NCBI RefSeq assembly: GCF_033118175.1
Contig: NC_083691.1
Span: forward strand, 17,953,001 to 18,017,000
DNA: 64,000 nucleotides
Source: Dama dama
Taxonomy: Eukaryota > Chordata > Mammalia > Artiodactyla > Cervidae
Direction: 5' to 3'
Shown here: positions 27,601 to 42,600 of the stretch, one piece after another
How positions within the stretch are numbered: the first letter of the stretch is position 1
Layout of the letters: every line of letters starts with the position of its first letter
Made by a program: the position numbers and the translations under genes
Notes under the pieces: generated by a model
What the model was told of the DNA's origin: nothing
The model's input: only the letters and a program-made list of their open reading frames with translations
The model's database searches: none

Positions 27601-30600
27601 TTATGAATGGCTGATATTGTACTTTCTGAAAGTATCTAATTAAAATAACAAATTACACAGTGTATTCTGCTGTGAATACACAACTCCTAAAAGGATATAA
27701 AGCTACTCCTCAACTTAATACAGACCACTACCAGTAAAATTCTAATATCCAACAGTTGTAAAAACTGAAAAAAAAATAAGCAGTACTAACATTCAGCACT
27801 GCTGCTGCTGCTACTAAGTTGCATCCAACTCTATGCGACCCCATAGACGGCAGCCCGCCAGGCTCCCCCGTCCCTGGGATTCTCCAGGCAAGAACACTGG
27901 AGTAGATTGCCATTTCCTTCTCCAAACATTCAGCACTAGGTATTGCTAAAAGGATGGAAATGTCATTTATACCTTTGTGCATATTTCAGTGTCAGGATTG
28001 CACTGTAAGATGTCTCTCACCATTGTTGCATTTCCTTTCTCAACAGCCCAATACAAAGCAGTTTTATTGTCCTGTATTAATTAGAAAAATCAACACTCAC
28101 TTCATATAAGACAGAATATTAAAAATTCATCAGTATTAACATTTCTGTCAGAAAGCATTAATATATCTTACCAAGAAGCAGCATGAAAGAAAATAATAAT
28201 CCTTACTGTACCTTGCATTTACTTGTGGGAAATTCTTTACAAAAGAAGTCGAGGAAAACTTAACATTTCTTGACTAGGAAGCAGCATCCCCACACAGCTG
28301 ATAGGGTAAACTATGCTTCTGGAATACAATTAGGTTTCAGGACCCCACACTGTGTTGGAGGTCTTCAGGACTTGAGCTGTGTCCTTTGAGAAGTCATGTA
28401 AATATTCTGACCTTAGCTTGTGGCTTTTCATCTGCCCAATCTTTTCAAAAGATAATGCACGAGAATGTACTACACAAACATAAGCTGAATTGTTTCTATC
28501 AATCTCAGCTTTCTTAACCTCCACCCACACCCATAAACTGATTTTCATCAGATCCTTTAAAATCCTATCTAGTTCATACACTAAAAATAGATTCAAATGG
28601 ATTTTGAAAGTAGAGCTAAAGAAGAAAAACAAAAACTAATTAAAATGTTGGAAAACAGAATTGACAGACACAAAGGAGTTAGATAAAAGCCTAAATAGGT
28701 GATCAAGGCATCTACATTTAGTGAAAATATGATTTTTTTCTCAATGAATGACTTTCGGCCACTATCACACTGTTTGCTATACCAAGGTTTTCTCAACACA
28801 GTTCCCTTCTCAAAACTGCACACTAGCTTCTGAACCTTCTGAGTTTGACACTGTAGCCTCTCTGGTCCTACATCCCTTTGTACTTTACTATCTCCCATCC
28901 CACCCTCCTTAACAACCTGATTTATTCACTAGCTAAGGACTACAGTCTTTCACTTTCCCACTTTCCTAAACTTTCTCATCCCATTATTCTACTATCCTTG
29001 CCTGAATTACTCAGCCTTTCTTTATCCAAACTCGACACATTTTTCAAACTTAGTTCAAATTCTACCTTCCCTCAAAAGTTCTCCTTAATGCCTTCTTTCA
29101 CCACCTCAAGACTCTCACATTTGAATCTTCACTAGGCAATCAACCATACACTATCTGATATCAAAAGTGGCATCACTTTTTATGTTTAGATAAAAACCTA
29201 AGTTTAAGTATAAACTAAATGAACTAAAACCTTCCGAACTAAAATACATGTTTCTTACAGGCAAGGGATCCATGTTAAAAGACTCTCATGGCATTTGGCA
29301 TAATGTTTATTAGTTTGATTCAAAAATGGATTTGTATACAAGGAAAAACTGAGCAGAAGTGCAGACTGTGCAACAGCAAAATGGGTTGTAAAGTATAGCT
29401 TTTTCTTTTTTAATAAAAAACTTTTGACATACTGAATAAATTTACAACTTTAGGAGTGCTTTTACCTAAAATGAATAACCTTTATAGCTCTGTGAGCTGT
29501 GACTGCCTTAAACGAAGTCCACAGGCACTACCAAATGGTCCTGAGAAAGGCAAGCAAATGGGGGAAAGGAGATGAAAGATTTAAAAAAAAAAGAAAAAAA
29601 AAAACAGGAATAGAAGAACAATACATGGCTGAAGAAGACAAACAGAACAAGAACACGAAAGAAAACAAGTGACACACACTCAAAAGTGCTGCCATGTCTC
29701 ACTTATCATAAACTACTAATTTCAGGATTGAATATATTTAGACATTAATAAGGGAGGTGTACTTGAAAAACATGAGCTTCTTTACGGTTCATTTCTATCT
29801 AAATCTAACTTGACATTAATACAGAAATTTCATAATAATGGCAGTGAAACTTAATAATACAGGCATCCATTAAATATATTAGTGTTTATAAGTTTAACTT
29901 CATAGGAAAACCCAAAGAATGACATTATGATCAACCAACATACATTACCAATTACAGTCACAGATAGTAGTCTGTAATCACACACACCTGTCCTCTAATG
30001 TCGATATCAGCATATTTTTGGAGAAGTGCTCGAACAATTTCCACATGACCACCTCTGACAGCACCAATTAAGACAGTATCTCCACTCTAAAAAGACCAAA
30101 AAAATAAAATAGATAATTGATGAGGAAAACAAAAAAATATTGTTTTGAAGTTAAGATTAACCATATATTAATACAATAAAATTTTTTTTTGAAATGTCTT
30201 GGGGAAAAAAGTTATCTCAGATATTTTCTGTAAACAACAAAGTTTTTAGGTAACTAGTATTAATACCTGATATTAATAGCCTGTAGAATAAGGGACAGAA
30301 GACTATACATCAAAATGAGGACATTTATACCTGAAATTCCAGGACAAAACTTTAGAAAGCTAAGTCACGCAGAACAATAAGCCATTCTATTTTGAAGGCA
30401 CTCTCTCATTACAAATGTAAATTAAATAAAATGACGCCATGACTGTCAATGAACCAGACGAACCTTTGGAAATTACGTAACACAAATCCCTTGCAATCAG
30501 GTTATCTGACAAACGCCACCGACTCTAAAGGGCGCTGCCAAGCTAGAGCCATCTGTGGGTTCATCACCACGTTTAACTAAGGGGAAGGCTGGTTCCCAGA

Positions 30601-33600
30601 ACAGAAGCTACATTCCACTCGGCAGTTCAGGCCAAGACTGCCCAGGACTGACTCTCCTCAGCACAAGGGTTAGATGAAATTCATTACCTCATAAGGGTAG
30701 CTCTGCCCTGAAATTATATTCACCAAGCAATAATCATTATTAATTATATCTTTCCCTACTTCAAATACTGCAAATGGCCTTTTTTTTTTTTTTTTAAACT
30801 GCTAAATTACAAATCAGTTACACGGGTTTGAGTTGGATTATTCCATGAGCTATGGCTCATCTCAATCTTAAGTGGGCCCCGGTGGGCTACAATTCAAGAT
30901 GCAGGCCCTTGAGAACTGAGTCTAATGCCACAATGTAGTATCTTAACTACTACATTAAAAGTATAAACCCATGGCAGAAACATTTTGAGAATATTAGCAT
31001 TAATGTGGGTTCAAACTAGGAAATTAACACAAGGTTCTAAATATTTCATCGCTTACTATGTGCCATGCACTATTCTAGGCTCTAGGAAATAAGTTAGACA
31101 AGGTCCCAGCTCTGGGAGAATGTATAGTCTAGAGGAGACTAACCAACAACATACAATAAACAAAAATAAAAAATAAGATAAATGTAATGCAAATAAAAGA
31201 GAGTGATGTGATAGAAAGTGACTGGGGAGTGACTCTGGTCACTGAGAAATCAAGACTATTGTGTACAGTATGGGTCTTTAACACAGGGTAGATGGTGGGA
31301 CCACTTACTGAGATGGAGAAGTCTGAAAGGAAAGCAGGTTTGGGATCAAACAAACAAAACATCTGTTTTGCTGAAAATAAAGAGGCCCATTAGACACTCA
31401 GGTGGAGAGTTTAAGTGGAAATGGACATGCAAGTGTATACTTCTGAGAAGAGGTCAGAGCAAGAGATACAAACTTGAAAATTCTATTAAGTGTTAAGAGT
31501 GGTACCTAAAGTCTTAGAACAATGAACACCAGCCATGAACAAGACCTACAGTAAGGATGATTTTAAGATCACATTTTCAATAACAATATTATTTTTAAAA
31601 AACTGAAAAGAACACCCTTCACAAAGATTAAATAGGTTTTAACTTATTAGTTTTAAAGGTAGAAATAAAACATCTTAAATATGTTATTCAGGAAGAATGT
31701 TGAAAGGTGTTGAGAAGTTAAGGTACCTTCCATCAACATCACTAATGGAAGACAAGTTCTAAATAGACAACCTACCCTGTCAGGTATGTTCACATATGTC
31801 CCAGCATCAAGGAGATCCTGTACAATTTCTGTATGTCCCTCCTTCGATGCGATCATCAAAGCTGTATTTCCATCCTTATCTGTTAAATTTACATTTGGAT
31901 TTCGCTTCAAAATTTCTTTCACTGACTGTGTGTAGCCTCCTTTTACTGCCACAATAAGTGCAGTCATTGAATTCTAAAAAACAAACAAAAAGTCCAATAA
32001 ATTAGTCATTTCAGACAACTTAATTTATGCCATAGTCAAAAAACTGATATAATTAACAATTATTTCTGATAATAAAATGCCAACATAAATAACCAGAAAC
32101 ATACCAAAAGTGGTCAGGAAGCATATTTTCCATTCTTGAAGATGCATTAGTTCTCTTCAGTCAGGAGGACTGACATTAAAATCTTTAAATGATAACCTAA
32201 ATTTGGACTCATTTACAATGAACAAATCCTCTCACTAAAGTACTGAATGGTAAAATAGCTGACAGGATGATTCAAAATTAAACACATTCTAAATGAAATA
32301 ATTCAAAGTAAGGTTAACAGACTTCAAACAAGTAACAGTCTACAATAAAATCTATACAAAAAACGTAAGTGAAACAATGAATTAAAAAGTATAGAATATT
32401 TCAATAACAGTGTAATATATTCTTCTTTCTTACAGTGACCTGGAAACCACATTTTAAAAACTGTCTTATTTTTAGTGTTTCTTTTAAAAACTGCACATTT
32501 AATTTATTAACAATAAATCACCTAATACAAGAATCTGACTCACTGCAAAACAAATATTAAAATTTATTCTTGAGATTTTTATGTAGTTTGAGATAGCATG
32601 CAATTTCCTTACAGAAATATTTTAGTTGTTATATCAGCCCCTGGAACTAAACCATAACTCTCAATATTAAATAACATAGCCTTTTCAGATTCTTCAGCAA
32701 TCAACATAGAGACAGGCCACTCATCCACTTGATAAACTGCCCAGAAAAGAGGCAGGTGAACAGTATGGCTTCCAGGGTTGAGTAAGAATCATGCTCTGTC
32801 TCCACACAGCACTAACATATTCCACACCCCTTGAAGGTCGGCAGTGAGCAGCTCTGCCACCACGGAAAATAGGAGGAGCTGGTTGGTATTATGCCAAGAA
32901 GTCAAGTATGACTTAGAGCCCACTCTTGTTACACTGCAGCCACAGGTTTGCTAGCAACTCTTCTCAGAATCCTTTATGATCCACCTCACATAATCTAATA
33001 ATTATGGTAACAGAAGACTATATTGTTTCCTGTGCATAAACATCATCTCCTTTAACTATATTCTTAGAAGTTCAAGAGAAAAGTGATGTGATAGTCTCCT
33101 CCACCCCCAGCAACTCTGGCACAGGTCAGGTGCAAACAGGGACTCAATAATGAATCCATAACTCCTAGTCGCTAAGATATAGGAACCAATTTTTAAGCTA
33201 TCTAGGTTTTGACCACTGATTTCTGATATTTTAAAATCAGAGAAGTAAAACAAGTTACAGCTTAAAATATCAAAAAATTATGGCATTATTTTAAAATTTT
33301 AAAGAAAAGGTATTTTGAAAGAACAGAAATTCTTTCCACATTAGTAATTCAAATCATTTGATGTGGGAAGTACTTTAATTTATACTAAGATTACTAAAAG
33401 ATATTCCTTAGAGCTTTAGCCTCCTAAAATTGATGTGCACTGACAAAAACTCCTTAAGAGCACATGTTTGTAATATATAATATCTAAATTTACCAGGATA
33501 ATAGATGTTTGTTTTTCTAAGTATCACTTAGACACTATAGGGAAATTTTTCTAGACATATGCTAAGGAAAAAATATTCTCTCTCTCAAAACTAAAAATAT

Positions 33601-36600
33601 CTACTACCAGCAGTTAAGTAGAAAAGATACTTACAGCTCCTTCTTGATCAACATCAGCTCCCATGGCCAATAAATGTTTTACACATTCCAAATGACCTTT
33701 TCGTGCAGCCCAAACCAAAGGGGTGGTTCCATACTATTAAAAGAAATAACAAATTTAAAATTATTATTGAAGATATATTAAAAGAAACTAAGCTCTCAAC
33801 ATTAATTTTGGTAAAAATCACATTGAGTATTTTAGATTACAGTTTACACCAATCATAATTTTAAGCCTAGATGAATCATATTTTTCTCATTTTATTTCTC
33901 CCAAATAGATGGTTAACCACTGGATGAAATGTATTTTAACCAACTTTAACTTTCATAATCAGTGACAATTTTTCATCATAAAGTCATACAGCCTTTAATT
34001 TCCAACACACTTTCTTTGCTTCCTGTATCTTGTGACATATGAAGTCGAACAATCTGACTACAGTCAAAAAAAGTGATAGCTACGTGCCAAATACGGTTCT
34101 AACTAGTTGACATAGGTTAACTTGTGTAATCCTCATCACAAGATTAAATACAAATCACAATATTACATTTTAACAGATGAGCAAACAAGACCCCAAGAAG
34201 CTAATTACAGGCTCGATGTCACAAAGCTACTAAGAGGTGGAGCAAAATCCATGAATCCAACAAGCCTGGCTTCAGCCTGTGCTCTTCACCACCACCCTAG
34301 ATTCACCTCTATGCTTGATAAAATAAACATCAGCTGAGAAATGGCACTCAAAAGCACCTTCTGCTGCAACATGACTCAAAAGGCATCAGAGAATATATAT
34401 CATGCATAAAATCAACGCTTTACCTTTGGGGAGATTCACATGGCAATGAAAAGACACAAGAACACCTGCAGTGACATTTGACTACATAGGAGACTGCAGA
34501 TTGACATGAACGCTTAATGAATGCCTACTTTTTATAACAGCCTTGACTAAGAGAACTTCTGTGCACTAATGGAGGTATGGGCAGTGAATACTGACAGTAC
34601 AGAAGAAGAGGCATCCACATTGACTGGGTGAGTTAAGGAGACTTAACAGAGAAGATAACATTTCAACTGAGCCTTGAGAAAATAAATAGGAGTTCATCGC
34701 GCAGAGGAGGTAGTAACATTTTTAACAGAGGGAAAAGAGTAAACAAAGAGACACACTTCACAGAAACTCATAAAAGTTCACAGAGTGGTAGACCATCTTC
34801 TGCATCCAAAAGTGCAGTGTATTTGTAGAGCAATGGCAAGAAGTGAACCTGGGAAGAAAGACTGGGGTCAAATTGAAAAATCTGGGCTTTGAAACCAAAG
34901 ATGCTAGAAAAGCTCCCCCAAAGCAAGAAAGAATGATATAATCAAACATTTCTCAAATATGTGGGTTGTGCTCAGTCGTGTTCAACTCTTTTGCCGACTC
35001 CATGCACTGTAACCCACCAGGCTCTTCTGTCCATTGAATTTTCCAAACGAGAAAACAAAACAAGGTTGCGAACTCCTCCTCCAGGAGATCTCCTCAACCT
35101 AGGGACCGAATCCGCATCTCTTGTGTTCCCTGTACCAGCATGTAGATTCTTTACCACTATTGCCATGTGAGAAGCCCTATTTGGGGTATTAAGGATTTTT
35201 TAAAAAGTGAATAGAACAAAATCCTGGGGAGCTTTCTGGAACTGATGGCACATGAGCTGAGAGTGAAGGATGACTAGAAGTCCAAGAAAAGAAGGAGGAG
35301 AGGGCACTCCACATTGTGAAAGAGCACCTGCCAGGAACTCAGGAACCTGCATCATCTGACAGCCGAGCAAAGGTAGTCTGGGGTAGAGACAGCAGGAGAA
35401 AGGGAGGCAAAGACTATCTTTATGCATCATAACAGGGACTGACATCCTTAGGATTTTAAGTATGAGAGAGAAAGAACAAAACTTAAATTTTAAAGACCAT
35501 CTGGGGTTTCCCTGATGACTCCGTGGTGAAGAATCCACCTGCCAGTGCAGGAGACATGGGTTCATTCCCTGGCCCAGGAAGATAACACATGCTGTGCAGC
35601 GCCTACACCCGGGCACCACAGCTACCGAGTCTGTGCTCCACAACAAGAGAAGCCAACACAATGAGAAGTCCACGCGTCACAACACAGAGCAGCCCCCGCT
35701 CACCACAGCTAGAGAAAGCTCACAAACATCGGTAAAGGCCCAGCACAGCCATAAATAAATTAATTAATTTAAATGATTTTTAAAAACATAATTTGGCAAT
35801 AATACAGAGAGGGTGATAGGACTTAAGATAGAAAGAAGAGCAACAACAGAAAATTTCAAATAATGAAGCTGGGGAATCAACTCTACTTTCCTGAGAATGA
35901 TGAATGTGATATAAAAGACAATGGAAAGATACTGAGTACCAATTTGGGCTTCCCTGGTGGCTCAGATGGTAAAGAATCTGCCTGCAATGCAGGAGACCCA
36001 GGTTCCATCCCTGGGTCAGGAAGATCCCCTGGAGAAGGGAATGAAAACCCACTCCAGTATTCTTGCCTGGAGAATCTCATGGACAGAGGAGCCTGACAGG
36101 CTACAGTCCATGGGGTCACAAAGAATCAGACACAACTGAGTGACTAACACTTTCAATTTTAACACCTATAGGGAACCGATCTATGAGATGTATGCCTTTG
36201 TAAGATATATTAATAAATACAAACATAAGATACATCAGTGCAGCCTCATAAGATCATATAAAAATCCTTGTAAGTCAGACACACTGAGTGGACACAACAT
36301 GAACTGAACCTGGAAGATCCTGTTGACCTACCTTGTCGGAGCAGTTGACCTTGGCACCATTTTGCAGTAAAAGTTGCACTATATCAGCATGGCCTCTGCC
36401 TGCTGCCCAAATGATTGGGTAGACACTGTACTGCTGGGAGACAGACAGACGGGCGGGGAGGTAGACAGGGAGGGAGGGAAAGAAAAAGTCTTTTAGGTTG
36501 ATATCTATAGCACACATTTGCTAAGAAGAGTAAATAACACAGGGAGCAATACAAGGTAATATTTTTTAAAAAGTCAAGTCACAGACCATTTAAAAACACA

Positions 36601-39600
36601 CATAAATCTCAGAATATGTAACTGGGAATGGAGATGTACTCAACCTTAAATAAATATATATTACGAACATATTTATTTTTATAGATTCAACACACTTAAG
36701 GTAATTATCTAGCCAACAGGTAAGACTAAGAAGAAGAATGTGAAATCTTTCTTTATAATCCTTCTATCAACTTGAATAAAACTGATTTTTTTCCCAGTTG
36801 TATTAAGGCATAATTGACAAATAAAACTGTAAGGTATTTGAAGTGTACATGATGAACTGACATACATATGCACTGTGAAAGAAGTCCCCCATCAATAAAA
36901 TTATTACTTAGCCTGCAGTCACAGCAAGCTTCAAGCAAAGCAGTAATGCATGTATTACAACCAATAAGAATACACAGAAAACTGACATGAGTATTTGGTA
37001 AATGTCTCTCTTCTTTAAAAGAGCTTAAGTTAAGAATGCATACCCATAGAACACAGGCAAGATGACAAAAGGATTTCAAAATCTCCTTTTGAAACGTTAT
37101 ATAGCTGTAATTAACATTTAAGTTGCTTTTTTGTTGATAAAAATTGAGGAAAAAAGCTTAGCTTGAGAAAAAAATTCCCTTGTGTTTTGAAATCACATTC
37201 TGAATTATCTTTAGTAAGATTGAGATCATTTTATCCATTACGAAGTCCAAAGTACAACCAATCCTAAGTATTTCCTAAAAGAACTTACCACTTGTATTAC
37301 AGATGAATTTTTTGTTAACGCTTACCAGACCAGTAACACTTGGATTGGCACCATGAGAAAGCAGCAGCTCAACCACTTCAGTACGGCCTTTGTAACATGC
37401 CCACATAAGAGCCGTCCATCCTCCCTTCAGGGAAAAAAAAAGGGAGAGAGGAGGGAAATAAAACACTGGACTGTCTCCAAACACAAAAATGTCATTAATG
37501 AAGCTTCTTTTGTGAACATTCTCTATAAAACCACTGTTTTAAGAAATCACTACTATGTAGTTCTAAATACCCAAGCTCCCCAGGGAAATACAGAGTCGTA
37601 TCTGGACAAAGTCCAATCTCTTAAGTCCAGTAATGATTACTCCAAAGTTTGTATTATATTTTTGGAAATTGATATAGGGAACATTCATATTGGACTCTTC
37701 TAAATGTCCAAGATTTATTTTGGCTATTTAAGTGTTTTCCTTCAGCAAACATGCTATGTCTCTAGATACTCTCCTCCTGGTGTGAGTCTAGATTTTTTTC
37801 CATAGGTGGATTCCAGCCATCCCATTCAACTCCTGCATCTAAACCCATCCTATAAATTCCAGATCAGTATCATACCTCTTGCTAAGAAAGAGAGGATACA
37901 AAGGCAATGATCTATAGATCATGATTTCCAGGGGCGAGCAAAGTGATTAAGTATGAATTAATGGCATGGTAACTTTCTATCTTCTAAGCTACAAAGCAAC
38001 ATTCTTTGTTTTAGCAGTGTTCTCTTTAGCTATCATGCAATTCAATAAAAGTGACAAATGTAATCAAATTATACTAAGAAGTGAATGTTTTGCTTAAAAA
38101 AAAGAAAGTCAGTATTTGGACCAATCCAAATTTGGATGCAAGAATATAAACCACTTAATCCTTTTGATTCTGTTTCATCATCACAATAGAGGTAAAATAA
38201 AATAAGCTGCTCTAATCTGAAAAAGGCAAAACTATGGAAAGGGAAAACAGACAGTGGCAGCCACGGACTGGGGAATGGGTGGAGGGGGTGGTTACAAACA
38301 AGCAGCATGGGAGTACAGGTGAGGCCATGGAACTGCTCTGCACAGAGCTACGGTGGATGAACGGCATCACAACCTGCCAAAACCCACAGAACTGAACGCC
38401 AAAGAGTGAATTTTACTGGATGTAAATCTTTAAAAAATCAACTAGAATATAGGAAAGACAGAGAGAATACAGATCAGGATGAATTAATTATATTACAAGA
38501 ATATCACACAATTACTTAGAACCTGATCCAGGTAATGTCAAAAAGCAGTATTTTGAATTCTGTAATACTACAGACAAAAAGAACTGTATACAAACACTGT
38601 ATTTAGTAGCAAATCTGTTTCTCTCAGGGTATGGGTTAGAAATTCTGAAACTATTTGTTTACTAGAGTTGAACAAATAAGTAAACATTCTGTGTTGATAG
38701 TGAGAGCCAGATTTCTCACAGTCAGAAGAGTGTTACAAATTAAGAACATGGGAAAGGCTTACTGTAGACTGGGTTCACAGTTATCAACTAAGTCTTTTCA
38801 TTAAAACAAAAATACACCCACACACATCAACTGAGTCTCTTTATTTATATACATATATATATATACACACACACACAGAGATATACAGAATAGACGTATG
38901 TGACATGCATGCAAAAGTTAATATACCCATTTGTATTTTCTACATCTATCCACTGAGGAGGACAAGAAGCAGAGACATTCCAGTAGCAATAAGTACACCC
39001 GACACCTAGATTATTGGTTTCTAAATATCACTTTAGAATATCAAGAACTAGGGCCCCTTGGGAAACTGATTGATTCCAAGAGGGAGGATCACGGAAATAA
39101 GGCAGGGAAAATATAAGATGAACCAGAGCCTGAAGCATTTTGTAATGCAAGAAAGTGAAAGTAAAAGTCGCTTGGTCGGGTCTGATTCTTTGCGACACCA
39201 GACACTACAGTCCTTGGAATTCTTCAGGCCAGAATACTGGAGTAGCCTTTCCCTTCTCCAGGGGATCTTCCCAACCTAGGGATTGAACCCAGGTTTCCCA
39301 CGTTGCAGGCGGATTCTTTATCACTGAGCCACAAGGGAAGTCCAAGAATACTGGAGTGGGTAACCTATCCCTTCTCCAGCAGATCTTCCCAACCCAGGAA
39401 TCGAAACAGGGTCTCCTGCATTGCAGGCAGATTCTTTACCAACTGAGCTATCAGGGAAAGGAAATGCTAAAATATATATCTACACATAGATATTTATTGA
39501 GAGAGACAAAACTCTTCTTTAATTTCAATTACTAAATGTAATGGAATTATGAAAATAGAAAAATCACCTAATATTAATTCACCTGATAAACTGGTATGGT

Positions 39601-42600
39601 TCTTTTAATAAACTATTGGGAACTAGGTAATTCCATGAATTTCTCTTCTACTTTACATGCCAATAAGATAAGAACACTACCTTTTCCTCCTGCCTGTCAG
39701 GTATCCATCCTTTGCCTAGGTTACTGACATCATCACCTTCTCTCCCTAAACTTTTATAGCGATGTACTTCCATTTCTTTTCAGCAAAAGGAAGGATACAA
39801 ATAGTTCTGTATCTTTCTATAAAAATAAGTATACCATTACTTCACTGAGTTTTGAGAGTAAGTATAATACTGTAGAACACTGTATAAATTATATTGTACG
39901 ATATAATATTAAGTGAAAGGTGGTAGAATGCTGAAGTTTCTTAAAAATTCAGACCACCTGTACTTCATAAAGCATCATCAGCAAAGTAATACATGTTTTA
40001 TCAAGGCAGTTCAACTTCAACATTTTGTAGAATAAGAAGCCTTCATGATCCTTTTCTTCACCTTTATGCTTTAGGCACATGCCAAGATCAAATAAGAGCT
40101 AAGATGATTAAGAATCAGATCTTGAGAAACTTGTAATGCGTACAGAGGGCATATCTGAACAGTTACATTTTTAAAATAAACTTATAAATATTATTCTGAA
40201 TATCATAACTGTAAGCACTGAAAATATTTTCAAAACTATACTATGTCCCTCTTAAAGTTCTCCTTAAAGAAAACAATTCTCTCATTGATACATTATAAAG
40301 AGTAATGTGTTGTCTTAACAATATTTCAGAATTTTAAACTCTAAAATAAACAGAAAATGTGATTAAGAGTATTCTAAGGAGGTACATTATCTCACCAGGA
40401 TTTTAAAGCACTCTTGATGGTCATTTCAATGCCTAACCCTAAAAACGTCATCTGACACACAAAAATACAAGACTTCACAAATATCTATTACCATTAATAA
40501 GACTCCAACTGATTAACAACTGTAAAGAGTATCCATACCATATCCCGGTGCTCCAAATTAGCCCCACATTTGAGCAGTTCTTCCACAATGTGCAGGTGCC
40601 CTTCTTTTGAGGCTGATATAAGCGCTGTCCAGTTATCCTTGAATATACAGACATAAATGTTATCATTTCAAAACAAAAAATAACATTCCAAAGTCAGGTA
40701 AATTTGAATTTACATACCAGAAGATCATACCAAATTGACATGATCTGACACATTCTAAGCTACTCTGAAATAACACTGAAGCATAAGCTCTGTTAAGAAT
40801 TTATCTCGCTACCTATATGACTATAATGATGTAGAAATGGCTTCACGACTCTTGTGCAGTCTTTTCACTGGACTTTTAATCACTGTGTTTTTTAAAAAGG
40901 AGAAAAAATGAGTATCAAAACCTCAGAGCTAATCTGTGTGGCTACAACATTATAAATTGAAATTCAAAAGCCTTCAGTCAAATAAAAAAGCATATTTACA
41001 AACTATTAAACTAAAGCCATCCCATGTGATGTGCTCAGAAACAATGGGATAAAGGACTGGTCTCCTTTATTTTTTAAAGGCTGCAAGTATCCTATCCTTT
41101 TATTCACGTGTACTGTCATTTAATTCAAATGATCATTCAATTACAATCATCAATTTAGTATCATCACTTTGAATTATAAAGACAAACAGAAAAACAGATG
41201 TGGCTATGGGACCCTGAAAAATAATTCCGCAGAAGCAGAGAAGCAAGTCTCTCAAATAGTGATTTATCCTTTACAAATGGTATCAGAAGGGACCACATCT
41301 TTCTGACTTATCCTAGGTAATGATGTTTCTAATAAGAAGATACCATTATGGGGAGTTACTTAGCAGTATGACTCTTACATGGATATCTTCTAGGCAGGCA
41401 TTTCATTTTGAGTGTGTGTATATGTGTGCATGCTTAGTCACTCAGTCGTGTCCAACTTCTTGCAACCCTATGGACTGTAGCCCACCTGGTTCCTCTGTCC
41501 ATGGTATTTTTCAGGCAAGAATACTGGAGTGGCTACATGTGCTCCTTATTCAGTGAGTGCTATCTATACATAAAAAAATACACAAAGAGCTGAGACTTCT
41601 CAATGAAGGTAAAAATTTCTCTCCTGTAATAAATGCCCTTTTTAAAAAATCGAGTTAGCATATTACTGAGCAATGTTGATACACAGCAGAAATACAATCT
41701 GTAATTTATTGCTTCTGAAATCACTTCTTAAAACCAAGCAGCAAAGTTAAAGAAAAGAAAAAGGCAAATGAGTAAATCAATATATACCAAATCTTCCAGA
41801 TTGCAATTAGCGCCATTCTTAATTAATTCTTTCACTATTTCCAGATTGCCTTGTTCAGCAGCTATCATCAATGGAGTCTGGCCACACTAGAGACAGAAGA
41901 GACACAGAGAACATCCAGGATGCTGCATGTTAGGTGACACACCAGTTAAATATACCACCCATACATTTCCATGACGTTCAGCTCTATTTACAGCACTTAA
42001 TTTAGAAACACCTCTGAATTCAAGTTTTCAGTTTACTAATAATATGAAAGTCCAAGAGAAAATGCTTTTTTTTTTTTTTACAATAGCATTCATAATCTGT
42101 TTTGGGCACTGCAATTTTATTCAAAATAAGCAACATGTGTAATACTAGGCACTGAAAAGCAACTTCCACAATTTATACAATAATCTCAGAATATCTATGG
42201 CAACCAAATCCTCTAACAATACAGCTAGAATTTGATACACAATGTGGTTTTGCTGTGTGTATAAGATGTTTTTATCAGGACCAGAGGAAGAAAACTAAAA
42301 CAGTAAAAACAATACAGGTGCTGCAATATCATGGAGTGTTCTGAAGCCTTCCCTTATAACCTAACTCACTAAAGTTCCTACTAGCTACAGCAGTGCTGTC
42401 CAGCCTGTCCCCAGAATGAGTCACGGCAGTAAGACACGGGCTCCAGCAGCCCTGAGACCATTGGGCAGGGCCTGGGCAGATGGATCCTGGGACAGGTTCC
42501 CTCCAGCTGTCAGCTTCGTCTATCCCAAGTCAGGGATGCATACGATCATTTTCTGTACATGCCATGACATGAAACAGACCAAAAGCTAATAGTGACAGTA

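Noticed and set aside
31653..31775. Extension of exon 8 open frame
   Set aside because: Passes the GTAGGT donor; the continuing sequence no longer looks like ankyrin, while exon 9 supplies the expected SGDTVL.
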